DNA from: CAMFLJ01 sp965279255
GTDB taxonomy: Bacteria; Actinomycetota; Acidimicrobiia; Acidimicrobiales; Acidimicrobilacustridaceae
Assembly (NCBI GenBank): GCA_965279255.1
Contig: OZ257146.1
Span: 1,302,001 to 1,366,000 of the forward strand
DNA: 64,000 bases
Direction of reading: 5' to 3'
Shown piece after piece: positions 1 to 11,380 of this stretch. The notes beneath the pieces are model-generated. The model was not told where the DNA came from. It saw nothing but the letters and a program-made list of their open reading frames with translations, and did not search any database. Every line of letters starts with the position of its first letter. Within the stretch, counting starts at the first letter, position 1. The position numbers and the translations under genes are program-made.

Positions 1-314
1 ATGTGCCAGCCGAGCTGGGGGAGGCCGCGGCGGACCGAGTCGGGGCACTGCAGCGCAGGGGTGGCGATGAGGTACGGGGCCATGAGCACCCGGTACCAGT
101 CGACGAGGTGGGCGTCCTCGCACTCGCACCGCCAGTGCTCGGGGTCGAGCGCCAGCAGCTCGACGTAGGACCGCAGCGCGGGGTCGGTGCTGTGCCAGAT
201 CTCCGTGGCCCGGTCCCGCACGGCGACCAGGCCGTCGTCGGAGCCGAGCAGCGCCTCGAAGTCGTGATGGAACTCGATCGGGTCGAGCATCCAAGCCCTG
301 CCGATGTCGGTCAT
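1..314 (-). CDS. Hypothetical protein, C-terminus cut by window edge
   Basis: An open frame reads leftward from an ATG at 314 and runs off the window, giving at least 104 residues. An AAGGGG Shine-Dalgarno-like stretch lies about 6 nt before the ATG, which supports the start. The visible part is rich in acidic residues and Trp, with a Cys-x-Cys pair (WRCECED) in the middle and one later Cys. I see no signal peptide, no membrane segment and no motif I recognise. Codon use (G/C at third positions) fits a real gene. It points the same way as the J-domain gene downstream in coordinate. Function unknown. Confidence 0.6.
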   Translation of the reverse strand, partial: MTDIGRAWMLDPIEFHHDFEALLGSDDGLVAVRDRATEIWHSTDPALRSYVELLALDPEHWRCECEDAHLVDWYRVLMAPYLIATPALQCPDSVRRGLPQLGWH

Positions 315-408
315 CGCAGCCCCTTGAATGGTCCGTTCACGGGTGTGACGACAATGTTCGCGGCGGGCGCGGACGCGCGCGCGGATGGTGCGACATCGGG
401 CACGTCGG

Positions 409-993
409 TCAGGGCCGGCGGCGGAGCTCCTCGACCAGGGCCTCGACGACCGGGCGCAGCGGCGGGGTCGGTGCCGCCTCGATCGAGTCCATCGTGCAGA
501 AGGCGTCGGTGCCGAAGGCTCGGCCCTGCAGGGTGATCAGGACCGAGCAGGACGGACCGCCCTCGAAGCGCACGATCACCTCGAGGATCCCGAGCTGGCG
601 ATCGACGTAGCCGATGCCCCCGAGGCGGGCCCCGGCCTCGAGCAGCAGGGCAAAGGCCTCGGTGGGCGGCGCCCCGATGGCGATGGTGTCGCCGTCGGCG
701 TCGGCCTCCACCGAATCGACCTCCCACGGACGGGGAGGCGGCTCCGGGGGAGGGGGTGGCGGTGGCGGCGGCTCGGGGACAGCGTCGGTGCCCCCCTCGA
801 TGACGGCCCGGCGCACGACGGCGAAGGCGCCGGTGATGCGGGCCGTGCGGGCGGTCGCGTCGGCCTCGTCGCCGTCGGGGCCGACGACGTCGGGGTGGGC
901 CAGGCGGACCTTGGCCCGGTAGGCCTCACGCACCTCCTGCATCGGGGTGCCGGGCCGGAGGTCGAGTACCTCGAGCGCCTCGGCCAGGTCCAC
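409..993 (-). CDS. J-domain (DnaJ-like) protein with proline-rich linker
   Basis: The protein has 194 residues and a GTG start. The first ~60 residues look like a J domain: helix, then the diagnostic HPD tripeptide at residues 33-35 (LAHPDV), then a further helix. J domains stimulate the ATPase of Hsp70 (DnaK). A run of nine prolines within about residues 75-88 links this to a C-terminal domain of ~100 residues that I do not recognise; it has a hydrophobic core and two Cys. There is no Gly/Phe region or zinc finger, so this is not the housekeeping DnaJ. It lies 3 bp downstream of the lipoprotein gene on the same strand, probably in one operon with the aminopeptidase. A specialised co-chaperone is inferred. 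Confidence 0.7.
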   Translation of the reverse strand: MDLAEALEVLDLRPGTPMQEVREAYRAKVRLAHPDVVGPDGDEADATARTARITGAFAVVRRAVIEGGTDAVPEPPPPPPPPPEPPPRPWEVDSVEADADGDTIAIGAPPTEAFALLLEAGARLGGIGYVDRQLGILEVIVRFEGGPSCSVLITLQGRAFGTDAFCTMDSIEAAPTPPLRPVVEALVEELRRRP

Positions 994-996
994 GGG

Positions 997-1494
997 TCAG
1001 GCGGCGGGCGACCGGAAGGCCACCGCCTGGGTGGACGACTGCCCGTTGGCGCCGGTGGCGATGAGGAGCACGGTGTGCACACCGCCGTCGCAGGCCACCG
1101 CGGGAACGGTGATCGGCTCGGCGGTGGCCGACGAACCGCCGGGGGCGCCGTCGAGGAAGACGCTGAACACCCTGACCGGCGGCTGGGCGGTCGTCTCGAA
1201 CGTGACCGTGACGGGGATGGCGCCGCCCGAGCACGCGGCCGCGCCCGGTTCGGCGATGAGGGAACGGATGACGGGGGCGCCGTCGGCGGCCGGGCTGGTG
1301 GGCGGCACCTCGGTGACCGGCGTCGTGGTGGGCGCGCTGCCGTCGGGCCCGGGGACCGTGGTGGTGATGCTGAGCGACGACGGGAGGGTGACGTCGGTGA
1401 CCCCACCCTTGTCGCCCCCGCCGCAGGCCCCTGCCCCGACCGAGAGCAGCGCGAGCGCGAGGACGACCGACGCCGTGCGGGCCCTGGGCCTCAC
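997..1494 (-). CDS. Putative secreted lipoprotein
   Basis: The protein has 165 residues from a GTG at 1494. The start overlaps the stop of the M18 aminopeptidase (GTGA), suggesting translational coupling; a longer in-frame reading exists but lies inside the aminopeptidase gene. The N-terminus has Arg residues, a hydrophobic stretch (VVLALALL) and a Cys at about residue 24 preceded by small residues, a weak lipobox. A Ser/Thr/Pro-rich linker follows (about 30-70), then a beta-rich domain with a pair of Cys that could form a disulfide. The predicted location is the outer face of the cytoplasmic membrane. No enzymatic motif is seen. Confidence 0.65.
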   Translation of the reverse strand: MRPRARTASVVLALALLSVGAGACGGGDKGGVTDVTLPSSLSITTTVPGPDGSAPTTTPVTEVPPTSPAADGAPVIRSLIAEPGAAACSGGAIPVTVTFETTAQPPVRVFSVFLDGAPGGSSATAEPITVPAVACDGGVHTVLLIATGANGQSSTQAVAFRSPAA

Positions 1495-2858
1495 GACGCG
1501 ACCGGCACGCGGGCCGAGGGCAGCCGCAGGAACTCGGTGAGGAGGGCCACGAAGGCGGCGGGGTCGTCGGCGCCGCAGAGCTCGCGGGCCGAGTGCATCG
1601 AGAGCTGGGCCACGCCGACGTCGACGGTGGTCATGCCGAGTCGGGCCGACGTGACCGGCCCGATGGTGGAGCCGCACGGCATGTCGCCCCTGGTCACGAA
1701 GTGCTGCAGGGCGACGCCCGCCCGCTCGGCGGCGGTGACGACGAGGGCTTCACCGGCGGCGTCGGTGGCGTACCGGACGTTGGCGTTGTGCTTCAGCACC
1801 GGGCCGGCGTTGACGGCGACGAGGTGGCCGGGCTCGTGGCGGCCCACGTAGTTGGGGTGGGTGGCGTGGGCACCGTCGGCCGACAGGCACGCCGAGGCGG
1901 CGAGCGAGGCGAACCAGCCGTCGCGGTCGAGGCCGCCGGCGGTGGCGATGCGCTCGAGGACCGTGGCCAGCAGCGACCCCGCGGCGCCCGTGGCCGACTC
2001 GCTGCCGATCTCCTCGTGGTCGAAGAGGCACACCACCGGCACCGGACCACCGGTGGTGTCGGCGTCGACCAGGGCGGCCAGCGCAGTGGTGGCGGCGTGG
2101 CAGGACAGCTGGTTGTCGAGCCGCGGGGCGGCCAGCAGCGAGCGGTCGGTGCCGAGCAGCGTCGGGGGAGTGAGGTCGTGGGCCATGGCGTCCCAGCCGA
2201 GGACCGCGCCGGGGTCGACGCCGACCCGGTCGGCGACGAAGGCCCGGAACTCGCCGTCGGACGCGGGGCCCGTGCCCCAGATCGGCACGACGTGGGCCTG
2301 GGGGTCGAGCTTGAGGCCCTCGTTCACGCCCCGGTCGAGGTGGATGGCCAGCTGGGGCACCCGCAGCAGCGGCTCGTCGGCCACGAAGAGCCGCATCTCC
2401 GGGCTGCCGTCGTCGCCGCGGACGGCGACCCGCCCGGACAGGCCGAGGTCGCGGTCGAGCCAGGAGTTGAGCAGCACCCCGCCGTACACCTCGACCCCGA
2501 GCTGGCGGAAGCCGACCGCCCCGGTGTCGGGTCGGGGCCGCACCCGGAGGTTCGGCGAGTCGGTGTGGGCCCCGACGACCCGGAACCCCCGGGCCGGCGT
2601 GCGGCCGGCGTCGGTGGACCAGGCCACCAGGCTGCCGCCGCGCACCATGAAGTAGCGGCCCGGATCGGAGGGCCAGGGCCCGGATTCGTCGATGACCTGG
2701 AAGCCGCTCGGGGCCAGACGACGGACCACCTCGGCCGCGGCGTGGAAGGGCGACGGCGACGCCGAAACGAATCGTCCGAGGTCGAGGGCGACCTGCTGTG
2801 CTGCGGTCGGTGCCACCCCTGCGGGCGGGCTCGCTGTCGGCGTCGTCTCCGGGGCCAC
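1491..2858 (-). CDS. M18 family aminopeptidase
   Basis: The protein has 455 residues, close to the usual M18 length. M18 enzymes are dodecameric di-metal aminopeptidases that remove N-terminal residues, often acidic ones. The metal-ligand and catalytic motifs are visible: AHTDSPNL (His/Asp), LDNQ, the FDHEEIGS stretch with the catalytic Glu, and a C-terminal GMTTVDVG...SMHS(A)RE segment with a ligand His. The GTG at 2858 is the first plausible start; the frame stays open far upstream across gltB, but that stretch is an antisense artefact. The gene is divergent from gltB and leads a probable operon with the lipoprotein and J-domain genes. Cytoplasmic peptide turnover is the likely role. Confidence 0.9.
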   Translation of the reverse strand: MAPETTPTASPPAGVAPTAAQQVALDLGRFVSASPSPFHAAAEVVRRLAPSGFQVIDESGPWPSDPGRYFMVRGGSLVAWSTDAGRTPARGFRVVGAHTDSPNLRVRPRPDTGAVGFRQLGVEVYGGVLLNSWLDRDLGLSGRVAVRGDDGSPEMRLFVADEPLLRVPQLAIHLDRGVNEGLKLDPQAHVVPIWGTGPASDGEFRAFVADRVGVDPGAVLGWDAMAHDLTPPTLLGTDRSLLAAPRLDNQLSCHAATTALAALVDADTTGGPVPVVCLFDHEEIGSESATGAAGSLLATVLERIATAGGLDRDGWFASLAASACLSADGAHATHPNYVGRHEPGHLVAVNAGPVLKHNANVRYATDAAGEALVVTAAERAGVALQHFVTRGDMPCGSTIGPVTSARLGMTTVDVGVAQLSMHSARELCGADDPAAFVALLTEFLRLPSARVPVAS

Positions 2859-3074
2859 GGCGACCGACCCTACCGGGGGTCCCGGGCCGGGCGCGATCCG
2901 GGCTCCGGAATGGCCGGAACGAGGCCCGTCCGTGTAGTCTTTGCGACTCCACGGCGGGGCCAGCGTCGTCCTCGCGGTCGTGGTCGAACTCCGGTTTCCA
3001 CCCGTCTGGTTCGACCAGCTCTGTATTCGATCGGTCGTCCTCGGTGACGTCCGCTTCCCCGTGTAGGAAGACGC
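2859..3074 (+). promoter_or_regulatory. Divergent intergenic region upstream of gltB
   Basis: This is 216 bp between the divergent M18 and gltB genes. A TAGTCT hexamer at 2935-2940 matches the TAnnnT -10 pattern seen repeatedly in the window and would give gltB a leader of about 125-130 nt. AGGAAG at 3065-3070 is a good ribosome binding site for the ATG at 3075. I looked for a riboswitch-like fold in the leader and could not support one. Confidence 0.4.
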
Positions 3075-7637
<4,563 letters not shown>

Positions 7638-7652
7638 GGAGGAGACGACGTC

Positions 7653-9116
7653 ATGGGTGACACCACCGGCTTCATGAAGCACGACCGGGAGCTGCCCTCC
7701 CGCCGAGAGGTCCCGGTCCGGCTCAAGGACTGGCGCGAGGTCTACGAGGACTTCCCGATCACCAAGGTCCGCGACCAGGCCAGCCGCTGCATGGACTGCG
7801 GCATCCCGTTCTGCAACAACGGCTGCCCCCTGGGCAACCTGATCCCGGACTGGAACGACCTGGTCTACAAGGACCACTGGCGCGAGGCCATCGACCGGCT
7901 CCACGCCACCAACAACTTCCCGGAGTTCACCGGGCGTCTTTGCCCCGCCCCGTGCGAGGCCGCCTGCGTGCTCGGCATCAACGCCGACCCGGTCACCATC
8001 AAGCAGGTCGAGGTCGAGATCATCGACCGCGCCTGGTCGGAGGGCTGGGTCACCCCGGAGATCGCCGCCGAGCGCACCGGCAAGCGCGTCGCCGTCGTGG
8101 GCTCCGGCCCCGCCGGTCTCGCCGCCGCCCAGCAGCTCACCCGCGCCGGTCACGACGTCGTCGTGTTCGAGCGGGCCGACCGCCCCGGTGGCCTGCTGCG
8201 CTACGGCATCCCCGAGTTCAAGATGGAGAAGCGCCACCTCGATCGCCGCATCGAGCAGATGGAGGACGAGGGCACCGACTTCCGCTGCAACGTGAACGTC
8301 GGCGTCGACATCACCGCCGATCAGCTCCGTGAGGAGTTCGACGCCGTGGTGCTCGCCGGCGGGGCGACCGCGTGGCGCGACCTGCCCATCGAGGGCCGCC
8401 AGTACAAGGGCATCTACCAGGCGATGGAGTTCCTGCCCCTGGCCAACCGGGTGCAGGAGGGCGACCTCGACCACCACCCGATCGACGCCAACGGCAAGCG
8501 CGTGGTCATCATCGGCGGCGGCGACACCGGGGCCGACTGCCTCGGCACCTCGCACCGCCAGGGCGCCCGGTCGGTGCACCAGTTCGAGATCATGCCCCGG
8601 CCCTCGGACACTCGGCCCGACGAGAACCCGTGGCCGACCTGGCCGCTGGTGTACCGCACCTCCTCGGCCCACGAGGAGGGCGGCGAGCGGGTCTACGCCG
8701 TCAACACCCTCGAGTTCCTCGGCGACGACGACGGCAACCTCCAGGGCCTGCGCGCCGTCGAGGTCCGCTCCGAGGTCGTCGACGGCCGCCCGAGCTTCGT
8801 CCCCGTCGAGGGCTCCGAGTTCGAGCTCGAGTGCGAGCTGGTCTTCCTGGCCATGGGCTTCGTCGGCCCGGAGCAGGGTGGGCTGCTCGAGCAGCTCGGC
8901 GTCGACCTCGACGCCCGGGGCAACGTGGCTCGCGACGACCGTTGGTCGACCAACGTCGACGGTGTCTTCGTCGCCGGCGACATGGGCCGGGGCCAGAGCC
9001 TCATCGTGTGGGCGATCGCCGAGGGCCGCTCGGCCGCCTCCGCCGTCGACCGGCATCTCATGGGCGACACGCTGCTGCCGTCGCCGCTGACCCCGGACGC
9101 CGCCCCGCTGCGCTGA
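7653..9116 (+). CDS. gltD: Glutamate synthase small subunit
   Basis: The protein has 487 residues. GltD carries FAD, binds NADPH and feeds electrons through 4Fe-4S clusters to GltB. The N-terminal iron-sulfur domain shows Cys46, Cys49, Cys54 and Cys58 (CMDCGIPFCNNGC) and a second set Cys97, Cys101 and Cys105. A Rossmann GxGxxG (VVGSGPAGL, ~residue 147) binds FAD and a second (IIGGGDTG, ~287) binds NADPH. The ATG is preceded by a strong GAGGAG site. It is the second gene of the gltBD operon; the next gene is convergent. Confidence 0.97.
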   Translation: MGDTTGFMKHDRELPSRREVPVRLKDWREVYEDFPITKVRDQASRCMDCGIPFCNNGCPLGNLIPDWNDLVYKDHWREAIDRLHATNNFPEFTGRLCPAPCEAACVLGINADPVTIKQVEVEIIDRAWSEGWVTPEIAAERTGKRVAVVGSGPAGLAAAQQLTRAGHDVVVFERADRPGGLLRYGIPEFKMEKRHLDRRIEQMEDEGTDFRCNVNVGVDITADQLREEFDAVVLAGGATAWRDLPIEGRQYKGIYQAMEFLPLANRVQEGDLDHHPIDANGKRVVIIGGGDTGADCLGTSHRQGARSVHQFEIMPRPSDTRPDENPWPTWPLVYRTSSAHEEGGERVYAVNTLEFLGDDDGNLQGLRAVEVRSEVVDGRPSFVPVEGSEFELECELVFLAMGFVGPEQGGLLEQLGVDLDARGNVARDDRWSTNVDGVFVAGDMGRGQSLIVWAIAEGRSAASAVDRHLMGDTLLPSPLTPDAAPLR

Positions 9117-9137
9117 GCGGCTCCGGAGAGGTGAGGG

Positions 9138-9671
9138 TCAGCTCGACGAGTCGGTGATCGCGACGAGGATGACCCAGCCCCAGAAGAGGACGTTGATCGC
9201 CAGGCCGACCCCACCGCAGATCGCGCCGGCCAGGGCCATGCCGCGCCCGGTGAGCGTCCCGCCGGACCGATCGATCTTCCGCATCGAGATGATGCCGAAG
9301 ACCAGGCCGAGGATCCCCAGGATGAGCCCGATGCCGCAGTACATCGGGATGGCCACGATGCCGCAGACGAGCGCGGCGATCGCCATGCCGTCGTTCTTCG
9401 GCGCGCCCTGGTAGCCGTAGCCCGGGGGTTGGCCGTAGGCCTGGGGCTGGCCGTAGCCCATCGGTGGTCCCGCGGGATAGCCGGGCGCAGCGGGTGGGGG
9501 AGCTCCGTAGCCACCAGGTTGAGGCGCCTGCGGCGGCATCGGTGGGGGAGCAGCCGGCGGCGTGGGGGTCGGGGCCTGCCATCCGCCCGGCGGTGCGGGG
9601 GGCGGCACCGGCGCGCCCGGTGGCGGAGGAGGCGAGCCCCAGCCCTGACCCTGGTCACCCGTGTCGCTCAT
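9138..9671 (-). CDS. DUF4190-type membrane protein with Pro/Gly/Gln/Tyr-rich N-terminus
   Basis: The protein has 177 residues. The first ~90 are low-complexity, dominated by Pro with Gly, Tyr and Gln, and are probably cytoplasmic and disordered. Two hydrophobic hairpin segments follow (about 95-125 and 145-170), rich in Gly/Ile/Leu, resembling DUF4190 proteins of actinobacteria. The start has AGGAGGG 4-8 nt upstream and a TAGGTT -10-like hexamer at 9701-9706. It is convergent with gltD. Function unknown; proteins of this shape often act as small membrane scaffolds, which is inference here. Confidence 0.75.
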   Translation of the reverse strand: MSDTGDQGQGWGSPPPPPGAPVPPPAPPGGWQAPTPTPPAAPPPMPPQAPQPGGYGAPPPAAPGYPAGPPMGYGQPQAYGQPPGYGYQGAPKNDGMAIAALVCGIVAIPMYCGIGLILGILGLVFGIISMRKIDRSGGTLTGRGMALAGAICGGVGLAINVLFWGWVILVAITDSSS

Positions 9672-9700
9672 GTCGCCCTCCTCGGTCCGCCGTGGGCCCG

Positions 9701-9706
9701 AACCTA
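9701..9706 (-). promoter_or_regulatory. -10-like element for the DUF4190 gene
   Basis: TAGGTT on the minus strand lies about 30 bp before the ATG at 9671, which predicts a short leader that includes the AGGAGGG ribosome binding site. No clear -35 is visible. Confidence 0.35.
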
Positions 9707-9733
9707 GCGGTCGGAGTGGGCCCGGACGCGGAA

Positions 9734-9757
9734 GCGCCCCGCCCGAGGGCGGGGCGC
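9734..9757 (-). terminator. Intrinsic-terminator-like hairpin
   Basis: A perfect 11-bp GC inverted repeat (GCGCCCCGCCC / GGGCGGGGCGC) is separated by 2 bases, so the real loop is about 4 nt. It sits 28 bp past the stop of the membrane gene ending at 9785. There is no T tract, as is common in high-GC actinobacteria. Confidence 0.6.
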
Positions 9758-9784
9758 ATCCGGTTCAGGCAGGTGGCCGAACGA

Positions 9785-10501
9785 TCAGGCGATCGGCTGG
9801 CCGGTGAGCTTCTTGTAGGCGTAGGCCGTGGAGATCTGCGTGACGCCGACGGCGAGGCCGCAGGTGATCACGTTGAGCAGGAACACCACGATGGAGAACC
9901 CGAGGATGACCCCGAAGTGCTCCTTCACCAGCGAGAAGCTCTTGCTGATCGAGTCAGCCGGCTGGGCCGACTTGTCGATCACGAAGTAGCCGTAGAACAG
10001 GGTGAAGATGGCGACCACGATCACGCCGATGCAGCAGGCGATGACGCCGACGATGAACAGGAGGCCGACCAGGATCGAGGCCACGATGTACGAGCCCATG
10101 TTCGTGGTCTCGAACAGCATCGACACCTGGGGCTCCTCGCCCCGGGTGATGGCGAGGCCGGCCCGGATCAGGCCGGCCTGGAGCAGAAGGGCCACGACCC
10201 AGCCGACCACCGAGATCACCGAGCTCAGCACCAGTGCCCCGACGCCGCTGCCGCTGCCGATGACCCGGGACAGGGCGAAGAAGACGCCCTGCACCACGAA
10301 GATCACCAGGACGATCAGGATGATCTGGCCGATGTAGGCGACGAACTTGTTCCAGCCGTAGGCGAGGGCCTCGCCGATGCTGAAGTCGCCGGGCCCGACC
10401 GGGGCACCGCTGCCGGGCCCGCCGGCGGGGACCTGGTCAGGCGGGTACCACTTGCCGTCGGAGGCCTGCCACCAGCCGGGGCCCTGGGAGGTGTCGCTCA
10501 T
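9785..10501 (-). CDS. DUF2510-domain integral membrane protein
   Basis: The protein has 238 residues. The N-terminus carries a DUF2510 motif (GWWQASDGKWYPP, residues ~8-20), followed by a Gly/Pro linker and about five or six hydrophobic helices (40-235). The membrane part resembles bacterial DUF975 or glycerophosphodiesterase-membrane-domain proteins, without an active site. AGGAG lies 6 nt upstream of the ATG. The first ~21 residues are almost identical to those of the neighbouring RDD protein, so the two may share a partner that reads this tag. Function unknown. Confidence 0.75.
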   Translation of the reverse strand: MSDTSQGPGWWQASDGKWYPPDQVPAGGPGSGAPVGPGDFSIGEALAYGWNKFVAYIGQIILIVLVIFVVQGVFFALSRVIGSGSGVGALVLSSVISVVGWVVALLLQAGLIRAGLAITRGEEPQVSMLFETTNMGSYIVASILVGLLFIVGVIACCIGVIVVAIFTLFYGYFVIDKSAQPADSISKSFSLVKEHFGVILGFSIVVFLLNVITCGLAVGVTQISTAYAYKKLTGQPIA

Positions 10502-10533
10502 GTGATCTCCTGATCAGTACGGGGTGTCGGGGC

Positions 10534-11100
10534 TCAGGGCTTGAGCAGGCCGACGTTGAAGCTCTGCTTGGGCTGGTTGGTGAGCACCACGGTCTTCACC
10601 AGCTTGTCGGCGATGGTCTGGCGCTGGGTGTCCCACAGCGGGAAGAGCCAGCCGATGTAGCAGATGAAGCTGTCGATGATGTGGGCGATCGTGCGCACGA
10701 CGCCCATGCCGCCGCCGATGACCTGGCCGGTCTCCTGGCCGATGCAGCGCAGGCCCATGATCGCCATGCCGGGCGACTGGCCCTTCTGGCCGACGAGGAA
10801 GCCGAGGTAGAGCCACGCCACGGTGAGGGCGAGGTACAGGAGGAGCCCGATGAGGCTGCCCAGGGTGCTGGAGATGGCGCCGATGATGGCGACGATGATG
10901 AAGCCCACGATGGCGATCACGAAGATCATCAGCCAGTCGATGAGGATGCCGAGGGCCCGCTGGCCCCAGTCGGCCAGCTCACCGTAGGCGCTCGCACCGG
11001 GCGCGCCGCCTGCGGGAGCGGGGGTCGAGGCGGTCTCCGGCGGGTACCACTTGCCGTCGGAGGCCTGCCACCAGCCGGGACCCTGTGACGTGTCGCTCAT
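10534..11100 (-). CDS. DUF2510 plus RDD family membrane protein
   Basis: The protein has 188 residues from the ATG at 11100, which has AAGGAG 5 nt upstream; a longer reading to 11382 lacks support. The DUF2510 motif (GWWQASDGKWYPPE) opens the protein. An RDD domain follows (~40-175): Arg in the first helix (WGQRALGILIDW), the Asp in the same helix, and two further long hydrophobic segments. RDD proteins are small membrane proteins sometimes linked to ion or solute transport; the substrate here is unknown. It is the first gene of a minus-strand group with the DUF2510 gene at 9785. Confidence 0.78.
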   Translation of the reverse strand: MSDTSQGPGWWQASDGKWYPPETASTPAPAGGAPGASAYGELADWGQRALGILIDWLMIFVIAIVGFIIVAIIGAISSTLGSLIGLLLYLALTVAWLYLGFLVGQKGQSPGMAIMGLRCIGQETGQVIGGGMGVVRTIAHIIDSFICYIGWLFPLWDTQRQTIADKLVKTVVLTNQPKQSFNVGLLKP

Positions 11101-11380
11101 CGTCTCTCCTTGACGGAAGGGGCCAGTGCACCGCCGGGGACCGGCAGCCCACTGGACCTCGGCGAACGGTGCTCCCGCTCGTATCGGCGCAAACGTAGTC
11201 GCCACGCGCTGCGAGTTGCGGGACTTCTTCCCACGCTCGGACGGGCACCTGCTCAAGTCCCCGGCTGAGACGCCGATCACTTGAAGCGACCAGTTGGGTC
11301 GACGGCGACCCGACCACATTCGACGTCTGAGGGCCGGTCCCACTCTCCGTGGCCGTTCCCGAGCACCCGAGGCTCCCTCC
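11101..11380. promoter_or_regulatory. Divergent intergenic region between RDD gene and conservon
   Basis: This is 280 bp. On the minus strand a TACGTT hexamer near 11190-11203 could serve the RDD gene. On the plus strand I find no convincing -35/-10 pair for cvnA. A small inverted repeat GGGTCG-ACGG-CGACCC at about 11296-11311 could be an operator. I see no small RNA or open frame here that I would defend. Confidence 0.3.

Noticed and set aside
3..536. A 177-codon plus-strand frame at the left edge
   Set aside because: The opposite strand encodes a better protein with a ribosome site (1-314), and the plus frame has shadow composition.
2935..3074. Possible glutamine-type riboswitch in the gltB leader
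   Set aside because: I could not find the conserved pairing elements; the leader is short and lacks clear stems.
11294..11380. N-terminal extension of CvnA
   Set aside because: The added 29 residues are Arg/Pro-rich and would precede the natural membrane-anchor start at 11381.
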